The position numbers and the translations under genes are program-made. Shown one piece after another: positions 1 to 7,548 of a stretch of DNA of 64,000 nt. A model generated the notes under the pieces. It searched no databases. It was not told where the DNA came from and was given only the letters and a program-made list of their open reading frames with translations. Position 1 is the stretch's first letter, and each line of letters opens with the position of its first letter. This stretch comes from an uncultured Dehalococcoidia bacterium (GTDB taxonomy: Bacteria; Chloroflexota; Dehalococcoidia; Lucifugimonadales; CAJWER01), in assembly GCA_958296115.1 (NCBI GenBank), contig OY282442.1:2338943-2402942 (forward strand). The letters are read 5' to 3'.

Positions 1-49
1 GGCGCTTCCAAGTCTTACGTATTCCATGTTCGACCCAAGCCCAGCCCCT

Positions 50-484
50 TTACTCGCGCCCTATGGCATCGCCCTTCATCAGTACTACGAAGCCTTCTTG
101 CTCGAAGTGGTGGTCGCTCGTGAGGACTTGGGAGATACCCTTGGCTTCCATCACGTTCATCGAGATGCAGTCCTGCAAGCTATACCCCTTGTCAATACGG
201 TTCGCGTAACGCTCCAACCCATTGGTGAAAGACTCAGGGGACTGGGGGACTACCTCTATGTTGGTATCGTCTAGGATTTCGTGTACTGTCCTGACGGCAA
301 TACTTCTCAAATACGGCCCGTTCCCTGACAGGGCCGCCAGGAACTCTGTGAGTACCTCATGGGTGGTCACGAGCTGCACTGAATCTTCCAACCTCTCGAA
401 TGCTTCTGATGCAATCTCCCACCATTGGTCTCTAGGATTAGCATATGCCACCCAGTAGACCGCGTCCACGAAAATGGCTCTCAT
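50..484 (-). CDS. PIN-domain ribonuclease, VapC-like toxin
   Basis: A 144-residue PIN-fold protein. The N-terminal IFVDAVYW supplies the first acidic residue, a conserved TTHEVLTEF helix follows, and the C-terminal part has GYSLQDCISM and VLTSDHHFEQEGF, giving the usual acidic constellation of a Mg-dependent RNase. Known PIN toxins cleave tRNA or rRNA. I start it at the ATG at 484, not at the in-frame ATG 66 bases further up, because conserved sequence begins there and the ATG overlaps the upstream stop by 4 bases (ATGA). That coupling to the next gene is typical of toxin-antitoxin pairs. Target RNA cannot be told from sequence. Confidence 0.8.
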   Translation of the reverse strand: MRAIFVDAVYWVAYANPRDQWWEIASEAFERLEDSVQLVTTHEVLTEFLAALSGNGPYLRSIAVRTVHEILDDTNIEVVPQSPESFTNGLERYANRIDKGYSLQDCISMNVMEAKGISQVLTSDHHFEQEGFVVLMKGDAIGRE

Positions 485-912
485 TCTCTTTCGATGCCGT
501 ACAGGTAATAGTCGAGCCTGTGTGAAAGGTCCGTGGGCAATTTTTCCCACTCCTCATCCGGGACATCTTTGGTTATCTCGGCTATCTTATCCATTATGTT
601 CGGGGCAGTGGGGTCAAAGGGCCGCGGCTCACGCGGTCTGAGGACGAGGCTGTCAGCGCGGATGACGCCGTTCGGCTTGCCCTCCGGCGTGAGCTGGCCG
701 ATGCCGCTCACCACTACGCAGGTGTGCTTGTGGTCTCGCAGGGCCGAAACAACTCTGGGCTCCTGCTCTTCGGTGAACGCGACGAAAACATGGGTGTCGT
801 CGTCGAGCCAGACCTGGCACTGCCTCTGGCGGACGTTGGCCTGCAGCACTCGCCCCGACACTTCCACAGTGTCTTCGTGTGGCTGGTTCGAGTTCTTGCC
901 GTGGTTGCTCAT
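481..912 (-). CDS. Probable antitoxin partner of PIN toxin, OB-like N-terminus
   Basis: A 143-residue protein directly upstream of, and overlapping, the PIN toxin gene. Residues about 15-95 look like a small beta-barrel (VSGRVLQANVRQRQCQVWL, then VVVSGIGQLTPEGK) ending in a short basic stretch. The C-terminal tail DVPDEEWEKLPTDLSHRLD resembles the acidic, helical toxin-binding tails of PIN antitoxins. No AbrB, RHH or Phd domain is visible, so it is not a textbook VapB. Its role is inferred from position and tail. A TACAAT box reading this way at about 952-957 could be its -10 element. Confidence 0.6.
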   Translation of the reverse strand: MSNHGKNSNQPHEDTVEVSGRVLQANVRQRQCQVWLDDDTHVFVAFTEEQEPRVVSALRDHKHTCVVVSGIGQLTPEGKPNGVIRADSLVLRPREPRPFDPTAPNIMDKIAEITKDVPDEEWEKLPTDLSHRLDYYLYGIERE

Positions 913-976
913 TTCCGCGCTCTGGTCTGCGGCTCAATTCCTGACGGGCATTGTAGCGCCGCGCCCTGTGCGGCGG

Positions 977-2083
977 CTATGGCTGGTTCAGAGCGAGGAG
1001 CCTCGACGCGGTTCCGCCCATGATCATGGCGAGCTCGTCTCCTCCGAGGAACTCGCAGTACTTCTCTATCCAGCTGCGTGACTGTCGGTAGGTGCAGAAG
1101 CGGTTCTGGAAGGGCATGTCCGTTCCCCACAGGAGGTGGTCGGCGCCAATGTTGCGGACCATCGCCTCTAGGACGGGCCAGACCTCCCGGTAGGGGAAGT
1201 CGAATATATCGCCGATCCGCACGGGGAAGCAGACCTCGAGATTGCAGTTCTCGCCCCTGAACGGCTCCCACACGTCGTCCGGCAGCGCGATCTTGCCGCC
1301 GTCCAGGAATGCGCGCCAGGGGAAGCCGTGGGTGAGGCTGCACACGGCGGTGGGGTAGCGCTCCATCCAGCGCATCAGGACGCGGAGCTCGTCCAGGTAG
1401 CCGCTGCGCTCGCTCTCGACGTGGCCGGGCCCGGCGCCGAGTGTGAAGAATATGGGCGCTCCAAGCTGGGTAACGGCCTCCCAGAACGGAGCGTAGAAAC
1501 CGGCGTCCCATGGCTCGCCGCTGACCATGTAGCCGAAAGGGTTGAACTTGACGGCGTGAAGTCCATGTACGCGGATGGCCCTCGTAACCTCTTCTATCAC
1601 CGCATCCGTCTCGTCCCGGATCCTCCATTCCTCGACGGGCGCCATCGCCCGCAGCCGGTCGGGGTAGAGCGCGACACACTCGGCCAAGTAGCCGCTGTCC
1701 CGCGTCAGCATGGGGTCTGTGTGAAGCAGGGCGGCGTCTATGCCTGCGTAGTCCATTTCGCCTATCAAGCTGTGGGGCGTGAACTCGCAGCTACGAAGGG
1801 CCGGGGGGTAGAAGTGCTTGGTGTACTCCTCGCCCAGGTAATCCCAGGCGACGCGCCCCCGCTCGTGGTCGACGCGGAACCCCAGGTCAGGCAGGTTGTC
1901 CGGGCCTTGCCCCTCCGGGGCCAGCGCGTCGGACGGGCCCGGGGCGCGGTCACGGATGCGGAAGGCGGGCTGGTGGTGCCGCGCGTGGGCCGACTGGACC
2001 CAACGGAGATGCTCAGCTCCGCTGGCGTACCCTCTCGGCGAGTCGGGGGGCAGGAAGCAGTAGGCGTGGGAGTCAACTATCAT
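977..2083 (-). CDS. Amidohydrolase 2-family TIM-barrel hydrolase
   Basis: 368 residues of the amidohydrolase_2 (ACMSD-like) family: N-terminal IVDSHAYCF, a mid-protein VKFNPFGY strand, SLTHGFPW, and the C-terminal LLWGTDMPF plus IMGGTASRLL signature. Family members are metal-dependent decarboxylases or hydrolases acting on carboxylated or cyclic substrates. The usual HxH metal pair after the first strand reads H6-A7-Y8 here, so one canonical ligand is missing. It is the last gene of the pxp operon: its start overlaps the end of the DedA-like gene by 11 bases. The substrate is unknown; context suggests small-molecule amide or carboxylate catabolism. Confidence 0.85.
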   Translation of the reverse strand: MIVDSHAYCFLPPDSPRGYASGAEHLRWVQSAHARHHQPAFRIRDRAPGPSDALAPEGQGPDNLPDLGFRVDHERGRVAWDYLGEEYTKHFYPPALRSCEFTPHSLIGEMDYAGIDAALLHTDPMLTRDSGYLAECVALYPDRLRAMAPVEEWRIRDETDAVIEEVTRAIRVHGLHAVKFNPFGYMVSGEPWDAGFYAPFWEAVTQLGAPIFFTLGAGPGHVESERSGYLDELRVLMRWMERYPTAVCSLTHGFPWRAFLDGGKIALPDDVWEPFRGENCNLEVCFPVRIGDIFDFPYREVWPVLEAMVRNIGADHLLWGTDMPFQNRFCTYRQSRSWIEKYCEFLGGDELAMIMGGTASRLLALNQP

Positions 2084-2717
2084 GCGAGGGTTCTTCGACT
2101 TCTCTGCTCTTTGCGCGGCGGCGGAACAGCTGCCATGCGACGAGCAGCAGGACGACCGCGATTCCGGCTGCGATGGTGAGCGTTCCGAAGTTGTCGTCTA
2201 TGAACGTCCTGATCTCCTCTCCGAAGAGCATGGCCAGGGCGCCGAGCGCCAGGAACCTAGCGCCCCTGCCTATCAGGGACGCTATGACGAAGGTTCTGCG
2301 GTCCAGGTCGAGCACGCCGGCTGTGATGGCGAAGACCTTGTAGGGGATGGGCGTGAAGGCGGCGATGGCGGTTGCCCAAGCGCCGTAGCGGCTCAGCCAC
2401 GTTTCGGCTACCTCGATGGCGCGCTCGGAGAAGAGGCGGTTGAGTATGGGCCTGCCGAGCCGCCTGCCGAGCCAGTGTCCAACGAGTGCGCCTGCAACTG
2501 ACGTGAGTGTTACTAGAATGGCGAGCCATAGCGCCAGGGGGCGTTGTACTACGGCTATTCCAAGGAGAAGAGGATCCGGCGGCACGGGGAAGAATATCGC
2601 CTCCGAGAAGGATGCGAGGGCGAGGACGCCGATGGCCCACTCGCTCTCGGCAAATGCGAGGAGCCACTCCTCTAGGTCGTGCAGCAAAGCCCTCAGGTCG
2701 TTCAGCCAACCAGTCAT
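2073..2717 (-). CDS. DedA/YqaA-type membrane protein (SNARE-associated Golgi domain)
   Basis: A 214-residue integral membrane protein. It has the VTP/SNARE-associated architecture: a first membrane segment near residues 25-50 ending in FFPVPPDPLLLG, a glycine-rich reentrant part GALVGHWLGRRLGRP, an amphipathic helix with the AFTPIPYKVF motif, and a basic C-terminal tail after the last membrane helix (TIAAGIAVVLLLVAWQLF). The family is linked to lipid scrambling or flippase activity and envelope homeostasis. The start ATG overlaps the pxpC stop (ATGA), so it is translated as part of the pxp operon, although no functional link to oxoproline is obvious. Confidence 0.85.
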   Translation of the reverse strand: MTGWLNDLRALLHDLEEWLLAFAESEWAIGVLALASFSEAIFFPVPPDPLLLGIAVVQRPLALWLAILVTLTSVAGALVGHWLGRRLGRPILNRLFSERAIEVAETWLSRYGAWATAIAAFTPIPYKVFAITAGVLDLDRRTFVIASLIGRGARFLALGALAMLFGEEIRTFIDDNFGTLTIAAGIAVVLLLVAWQLFRRRAKSREVEEPSHDS

Positions 2718-3829
2718 TCGGCTTCTTCCACGCGCACCTCGACGCCGAAGCTGTAGGCCATGCCCTCCAGAGTGGCCGTGGCCCTGTGGGCGCTCGACCG
2801 TCCGTCAGTCGTGGTCATAGGCTCGCCATCGGCATCTACGACCTCGATCGCCTCGCCGTCGATGATGACTGCGACAGGCTTGGGCGCGGGAGGCTCCGGG
2901 CCGTGGATGGCCGCCAGCAGCGCCTCCCGCTCCGCCAGGGCCGCATGGGCCTCGTCGATGCTCACGGCGGTGAACCTCACCGTCTCGCCGGGCACCGCCT
3001 GCGCCAGCTGGCCTAGGTCAGCGGTGATGACGGCGGCTATCTTGGTGTAGCCGCCGGTGGTCCCGCGGTCGGCCATGAGGACGGTGGGCGCTCCGTCGCC
3101 GGATACCTGGACCGCGCCGGGGGCGTTCCCCTCGGAGACGATGTCCGGGCTGCTCTGGTGCGCTACCTTCGGGCCGTCCAGCCGGTAGCCCATGCGGTCG
3201 GAGTCGAGCGAGACGGTGAAAGTCGATCCCAGCAGCGTGTTGACGGCGTCATTGTCGAAGGCGTGGTCCTGGGGGCCGAGGATGACGCGGACGGAATGAT
3301 CCTCGCCATAGGCCGGGGGCATGAACCCGTCGGGCATCTCACGAGGCTGGCCGGGCGGGGCGAAGGTATCGAGGGCGTCTCCCCTGGCGAGAGGGCGGCC
3401 GTCAAGCCCGCCGAACCCGGCCTTGACGTAGGTCGAGCGGCTGTCCATCACCTCTGGCACGTCTATGCCCCCGGCCACGGCGAGGTATGCGCGAATGCCG
3501 TCCTGCATCCCGTGGAACGATAGCCTGCCGCCGGCTGGCGCGTGGACGGCCTCCCAGCGCGGCAGGGGCGAGCCGTCGAGCATGGGCGACAGGTCAGCGC
3601 CGGTGACTGCGATTACGACATCCGCGTCAATCTGGAGCGTCGGGCCTATCACCGTCATCTCCAGGGCGGCGGCGTTCTCGTCGTTGCCGACGAGCAGGTT
3701 AGCCGCCCGCAGCGCGAACTGGTCCATCGCGCCCGACACGGGCACTCCGAAGCGCTGGAACCCGTATCGGCCGCGGTCCTGGATAGTGGTGAATAGGCCG
3801 GGTTCGATTATCTGAATCGCGGATCTCAT
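2714..3829 (-). CDS. pxpC: 5-oxoprolinase subunit PxpC (biotin-dependent carboxyltransferase-like)
   Basis: 371 residues. The N-terminal IIEPGLFTTIQDRGRYG and GVPVSGAMDQFALRAAN are the KipA/PxpC signature, and the middle part has the urea-carboxylase/allophanate-hydrolase beta-sandwich (VILGPQDHAF, DRMGYRLDG). With PxpA and PxpB it forms the ATP-dependent prokaryotic 5-oxoprolinase, which opens 5-oxoproline to glutamate in the cytoplasm. The residues after about 320, including IIDGEAIEVVDADG, form an extra C-terminal extension. The gene overlaps pxpB by 4 bases upstream and the DedA-like gene by 4 bases downstream. Confidence 0.93.
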   Translation of the reverse strand: MRSAIQIIEPGLFTTIQDRGRYGFQRFGVPVSGAMDQFALRAANLLVGNDENAAALEMTVIGPTLQIDADVVIAVTGADLSPMLDGSPLPRWEAVHAPAGGRLSFHGMQDGIRAYLAVAGGIDVPEVMDSRSTYVKAGFGGLDGRPLARGDALDTFAPPGQPREMPDGFMPPAYGEDHSVRVILGPQDHAFDNDAVNTLLGSTFTVSLDSDRMGYRLDGPKVAHQSSPDIVSEGNAPGAVQVSGDGAPTVLMADRGTTGGYTKIAAVITADLGQLAQAVPGETVRFTAVSIDEAHAALAEREALLAAIHGPEPPAPKPVAVIIDGEAIEVVDADGEPMTTTDGRSSAHRATATLEGMAYSFGVEVRVEEAE

Positions 3830-4512
3830 CTCTCGGTCATGCTCTCGTACTCGTCCGGGCCATCCAACGGGACGAAGCGCACGCGGTCGCCCGGCGACAG
3901 CATTGACGGCGGCTGGCGGGTGGGGTCGAAGAGCGACAGCGGGGTACGCCCGATGAGGTTCCAGCCGCCTGGGCTCGACAGCGGATACACGCCGGTCTGG
4001 GACTCGGCGATGCCTACGGATCCGGCCGGTATCTCCAGCCTGGGCGTGGCAAGCCTAGGCGTGGCGAGAGCGTCGTTCAGCCCCCCGAGGTATGGGAATC
4101 CGGGGGTGAATCCGAGCATATAGACCAGGTAGTCGGTCCCCGAGTGAAGGCGGACGACCTCGTTGGCGGCGAGGCCGGAGCACTCCGAGACCCTCTCGAG
4201 GTCGGGGCCGTATACGCCCCCGTACAGCACGGGCAGCTCGACCACCCGGCCCATTTCCGACGCAGCCTCGCCGGGCGTGGAATCGAGCTCGACGATACGT
4301 TTCTGAAGCTCTGGCAGTGGGAGGGCCGATGCGTCGTATTGGATGAGCAGGGAGTCGTAAGCGGGTACGAGGTCAACCACTCCGGGCACGTCTCCTTCGA
4401 TTGCATGGGCCAGGCGATGCACGCGGCTATTGGTCTCGGGGCTGATCTCGTCGCCGAACTCCACGAGGACGGCCTGATCGCCCGCGGGCCGGAATACGGG
4501 TTCGTCGTACAT
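3826..4512 (-). CDS. pxpB: 5-oxoprolinase subunit PxpB (KipI-like)
   Basis: 228 residues. The N-terminal half has the PxpB beginning (FRPAGDQAVLVEFGDEI). The C-terminal half has the cyclophilin-like domain with the family signature LGFTPGFPYLGGL, followed by IPAGSVGIAESQTGVYPL and SPGGWNLIGRTP. It works with PxpC as the ATP-using part of 5-oxoprolinase. I use the ATG at 4512: the longer in-frame extension runs through the pxpA 3' end and matches nothing conserved. Only 7 bases separate it from pxpA. It overlaps pxpC by 4 bases (ATGA). Confidence 0.92.
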   Translation of the reverse strand: MYDEPVFRPAGDQAVLVEFGDEISPETNSRVHRLAHAIEGDVPGVVDLVPAYDSLLIQYDASALPLPELQKRIVELDSTPGEAASEMGRVVELPVLYGGVYGPDLERVSECSGLAANEVVRLHSGTDYLVYMLGFTPGFPYLGGLNDALATPRLATPRLEIPAGSVGIAESQTGVYPLSSPGGWNLIGRTPLSLFDPTRQPPSMLSPGDRVRFVPLDGPDEYESMTER

Positions 4513-4519
4513 GCGCGCG

Positions 4520-5284
4520 TTAGACCAGCGACGCCATGTGTACGACCTCGACGCCGTTGGACTCGAGGTCTTTCCGGACGCGCTCGGCCATCTCGACTGC
4601 GCCCGGGGTGTCGCCATGGATGCACAGGGAGGCGGCATCTACCTCGACAGGCTCGCCGGTAATCGCGGTGGCGATTCCTTCGGTGACCATCCTGACGCTG
4701 CGCTCGGCCACCTCTCCGACGTCGTGGAGCACCGCGCCCGGCTTCGAGCGCGAGACCAGCGTGCCGTCGGGATTGAGGGCGCGGTCGGCGAATATCTCAG
4801 GGGCGACCCTCATGCCCATTTCGCCCGCGACCTGGACCCACCGCGACCCGGCGAGGGCGACTAGTATCAGGTCCGGGTCGAAATCGAGGACGGCCTCGCA
4901 TATGGCTTTTGCCAGGTCTGCGTCGTCCACGGCTTGGTTGTACATCGCGCCGTGCGGCTTGACGTGCTGGAGACGCCGTCCCGACGTGAATGCCTGGAGC
5001 GCGCCGAGCTGGTAGGTGACGTCGCTCTTGACCTCGTCTGCGGTCGCGTTCATGCTGCGGCGTCCGAATCCAACCAGGTCCGGGTAGCTGGGATGCGCTC
5101 CGACGGCGACTCCGTGGTCCTCCGCAAGCCGGACGGTGGTTCTCATCCACCTGGGGTCGCCGGCGTGGAAGCCGCAGGCAATGTTGGCGGAGCTGACGTG
5201 TCGTATGACCTCTTCGTCGAGGCCCATCTTGTACATTCCGAAGCTCTCGCCCATGTCGCAATTGAGGTCTATTCGCGCAGCCAT
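4520..5284 (-). CDS. pxpA: 5-oxoprolinase subunit PxpA (LamB/YcsF family)
   Basis: 254 residues, full length for the family. IDLNCDMGESFG opens the barrel, ANIACGFHAGDP and GAHPSYPDLVGFGRR are the diagnostic motifs, and HVKPHGAMYN plus CIHGDTPGAVE complete the active site. PxpA binds 5-oxoproline and carries the ring-opening step of the PxpABC enzyme, recycling pyroglutamate formed from glutamine or glutathione. It is the first gene of the five-gene operon. AGGAGG precedes the ATG by about 11 bases, and a good promoter lies at 5327-5356. Confidence 0.95.
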   Translation of the reverse strand: MAARIDLNCDMGESFGMYKMGLDEEVIRHVSSANIACGFHAGDPRWMRTTVRLAEDHGVAVGAHPSYPDLVGFGRRSMNATADEVKSDVTYQLGALQAFTSGRRLQHVKPHGAMYNQAVDDADLAKAICEAVLDFDPDLILVALAGSRWVQVAGEMGMRVAPEIFADRALNPDGTLVSRSKPGAVLHDVGEVAERSVRMVTEGIATAITGEPVEVDAASLCIHGDTPGAVEMAERVRKDLESNGVEVVHMASLV

Positions 5285-5326
5285 CTGAAAGCCTGCCTCC
5301 TACGCCGAGCTCGCGGCGACTTGGAT

Positions 5327-5356
5327 ATTATATAGCGTGCGGCGGCAGGCCGCCAA
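5327..5356 (-). promoter_or_regulatory. Sigma70-type promoter of the pxp operon
   Basis: Reading on the minus strand, TTGGCG (5356-5351), an 18-base spacer and a perfect TATAAT (5332-5327) sit about 43 bases upstream of the pxpA start, with AGGAGG in the leader. No operator is obvious. Confidence 0.7.
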
Positions 5357-5457
5357 CGGCAATGGCGCTCACTAAGCACGGGGCAGCGCTGAAGGGGAGG
5401 GGGCGGGCGAGCTGAATAGCCTTCTGTCGTCGAGGGGGAGGCGTCAGAAATCAGGAT

Positions 5458-5583
5458 TCGCGGAATTGGGGGATGTTCAGGATTGGGGAATGCAGGCGTC
5501 CCGCCTGCGCTTCGGTGGGCGAGATGATGGGCGCGCTGAATTGCCTTCACCCTGGGTCTCTCCCGTGATGGGGAGGGGTGATG
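5458..5583. repeat. Short repeat cluster: element-end fragment plus REP-like unit
   Basis: GCAGGCGTCCCGCCTGC at 5492-5508 is a perfect 7-bp hairpin with a 3-base loop. It is preceded by the GATTGGGGA motif that also precedes the same hairpin at 6331-6347 and, inverted, at 18638-18654. The fragment therefore looks like a stray end of the larger repeat described at 5700-6350. A CCTCACCCT-type unit with its own inverted repeat follows at about 5545-5583. The stretch 5357-5457 shows nothing I can name. Confidence 0.6.
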
Positions 5584-5644
5584 AAGGCTGGGCCTTGTTG
5601 GCGCCTTCGTCTATGTTCGCGTTGTCTCGGCCGGCTCCTTTGGG

Positions 5645-5795
5645 CCTGGATCACCCTCACCCTAGCCCTCTCCCGTCAAGGGAGAGGGGACGGGGCGGGG
5701 AATCGCCCTTACTCTGGCCCTATCCCTTCGGGGGAGGGGACGCAGGGCGGGGCGTTTGCCCTCACCCTGGCCCTTTCCCCCGTGAGGGAGAGGGT
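5645..5795. repeat. Cluster of three REP-like palindromic units
   Basis: Three successive units of the pattern CCCTCACCCTRGCCC followed by a GAGAGGG-type return arm start near 5650, 5706 and 5758. Each can fold as a hairpin (for example CCTCTCCCGTCAAGGGAGAGG). The same unit recurs at about 6418-6452, 18577-18610, 19183-19216, 19237-19270 and 52851-52893, always in intergenic DNA. The irregular spacing and lack of uniform spacers rule out a CRISPR. Confidence 0.75.
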
Positions 5796-6350
5796 ACTTG
5801 GCGGGTCTTGCGACCCGCGTCCTGTCTACTCCTAGTTTCTCCCGCTCTCGCGGGAGATGAGTATGCCTTGCAAGGCAGTGACTCCGGTACTTGCTTCGAG
5901 GATGCCGACGTCGATCGCCCGCCGACACTGGGGGTGCAGCCCCTCCTCTAACTTTCCCGGACGGCTGACGGTCCTTTGCGGGACCGCCTGCGTTTCGCGC
6001 TTGGACCTTCCACCCGCCAAGGCGTCGGGCTGCGCTGGCTACGGTCCTCCCGGTCGTCCGAGAGTCCGCACCTGGAACGGGGGAGACGCATTTGGCACTG
6101 CGCCGTCCTGGCGAGGCGCCGAAAACGCAGACCGACCTTCCCGTACCGCGGCTGGTCCCATCCCAACATCAGCGACGGTATGATGCCAAAGGCAGAGGTC
6201 AATCTGCGCTCGTTTGGGGTACGCCCCTTCGAGCCGTCTACCAGACTAGCACGGCTGTTCTCGCGGTGTCAAGGGGTGGATTGGGGCAATTTGGGGGAGA
6301 TTTTCAGGATTGGGAGAGGGGAGGGTGAGGGCAGGCGGGACGCCTGCGCT
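5700..6350 (-). repeat. Large interspersed repeat, copy A (candidate structured RNA element)
   Basis: This stretch matches the reverse complement of about 18630-19275 almost continuously, with the closest agreement over 5761-6110. Read on the minus strand it starts with a promoter-like TTGACA (6272-6267), 18 bases, TAGTCT (6248-6243), and then runs through many hairpins. These include one with a GAGA loop at about 5837-5858 and GCGGGTC-GCAA-GACCCGC at about 5800-5818. ORFs in it are short and have no recognisable product. I read it as a non-coding mobile or RNA-encoding element; its exact ends are approximate. Confidence 0.7.
6243..6272 (-). promoter_or_regulatory. Promoter-like site inside repeat copy A
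   Basis: On the minus strand TTGACA, an 18-base spacer and TAGTCT point into the hairpin-rich core of the repeat. The same arrangement is preserved in copy B (18700-18729). Confidence 0.5.
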
Positions 6351-6481
6351 CCCAGGGCGTCCGTGTAGATGCGTTCACGGACTTCTCACGCGCCTAGTAG
6401 CGTTGTCGTCGTGAATCACTCTCATCCTAGCCCTCTCCCGTTGAGAGAGGGGATAAGGCGGTCTCCAATTCGCCGCGCCGC

Positions 6482-6997
6482 TCACAGCTCCTTCAGGAAA
6501 TGCACCTGCCGCGTGAGCTCCTCGAACCCCATGGACGTGTACAGGCCGTAGCCGACCTCGTTCATCGCCAGCGTCTCGATCTTCGCGTGGGTCATGCCGG
6601 CGGCCCTGAAGCCGTCAAGCGCGCGCTCGATGAGGCGCCGGCCGATGCCCCGGCCCCTGAACCCGGCCTTCACCGCGATGTTGGGGATATGCCCGATTCC
6701 TGACGCCGAGTCCGTCCAGGTAGTTACGTAGCCGACCACCTCGCCGTCTATCTCGCCGACGAATATGTCGCCTGTCTCCCTGGCCGCGTCGGCGTCGATG
6801 TGCCTGACCTTCCGCGCCCTCCAGTCCTCGCCGTTCAGCAGCCCGTGCCGCCGCTCGATGAGCTGGTCGATGGACGCGCCGTCGAAGGCCTCGGCGGTGA
6901 TAGCCTTCAAGACGCCAAGGTCGTTATCCCGGCAAGCCCTGATGGAGAGCCGGGTTATTCCGGGGTTACTGTCGTCGTGTGGGCGTCGATGCAACAT
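6482..6997 (-). CDS. GNAT-family N-acetyltransferase
   Basis: 171 residues. The RLSIRACRDNDLGVL opening and the acetyl-CoA loop IPNIAVKAGFRGRGIGRRLIE (R/Q-x-x-G-x-G/A) at about residues 107-127 are classic GNAT features, followed by LAMNEVGYGLYTSMGFEEL. It resembles RimI/ribosomal-protein-type or small-molecule acetyltransferases; the acceptor is unknown. The chosen ATG overlaps the end of the DUF4276 gene by 43 bases, so the true start may lie slightly downstream at a non-ATG codon near ITRLSIRA. It probably shares a transcript with the ATPase pair upstream. Confidence 0.85.
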   Translation of the reverse strand: MLHRRPHDDSNPGITRLSIRACRDNDLGVLKAITAEAFDGASIDQLIERRHGLLNGEDWRARKVRHIDADAARETGDIFVGEIDGEVVGYVTTWTDSASGIGHIPNIAVKAGFRGRGIGRRLIERALDGFRAAGMTHAKIETLAMNEVGYGLYTSMGFEELTRQVHFLKEL

Positions 6998-7548
6998 ACG
7001 AGCTCCTCGACGGCGTTGCAGAGTCGGTGAAAGGAGCGCGAGGCGGTGAAGGCGGCCTCGATGTCCATGGTGGCGGAGAACTTTTCTTGGTCTTGGGTCT
7101 CCTTGTATTTCAACCCATGTAGTCCTATCTTGTGAGTCAGCCAGCCCTTCGCGCCGCGGAATTCCTCTGCGTCACCGGTGAAATCCGCATCGGACGCTAG
7201 GAACCAATTCTCGTACTCCCGATTCGCGCAGACGACGGCAATTGGGATACCGACACCGGCGTCTCGCGCCCTGCGCGCCAACTTTACACCGAGTTCCCTT
7301 GGACAACACTTATCCGCGTCCAACAGCACGAGGATGGCAGCGCATCCCGGCTCTATCCTCGCAAAGCCCAAGAATTTTTCTAGCTTCTTGACAAGCTTGT
7401 GCCTCCCGTTCGCCTTCTTGGGATGCTTGACCACGATGTCGTACCTGTTCAGGCGCTCCCCCAGAACTCGCCGCAACAGAACCGGCGCCGCGGCTTTGTC
7501 GCCTGCCCCTTCCACTATCGGCACGATGACTGGCGCTCCGTCAGTCAT
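6955..7548 (-). CDS. DUF4276-family, TOPRIM-like protein
   Basis: 197 residues matching the DUF4276 pattern: an early VEGAGDKAAAPVLLRR with the conserved Glu, a central LVLLDADKCCP with a DxD motif, and CANREYENWFLAS. Glu followed by DxD is the TOPRIM-type metal site of OLD-family nucleases. The start overlaps the AAA ATPase stop by 4 bases (ATGA). DUF4276 genes are commonly found behind RecF-like ATPases, and the pair is thought to act together as an ATPase plus nuclease. A defence role is possible but is inference. Confidence 0.75.
   Translation of the reverse strand: MTDGAPVIVPIVEGAGDKAAAPVLLRRVLGERLNRYDIVVKHPKKANGRHKLVKKLEKFLGFARIEPGCAAILVLLDADKCCPRELGVKLARRARDAGVGIPIAVVCANREYENWFLASDADFTGDAEEFRGAKGWLTHKIGLHGLKYKETQDQEKFSATMDIEAAFTASRSFHRLCNAVEELVCCIDAHTTTVTPE

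Noticed and set aside
5645-5795. CRISPR-like array
   Set aside because: Repeated units are palindromic and unevenly spaced with no uniform spacers and no cas genes.
5832-6020. ORF shared by both large repeat copies (also 18958-19266)
   Set aside because: The frame is open in both copies but the DNA is dominated by hairpins, has no ribosome site and matches no family, so RNA or mobile DNA is more likely than protein.
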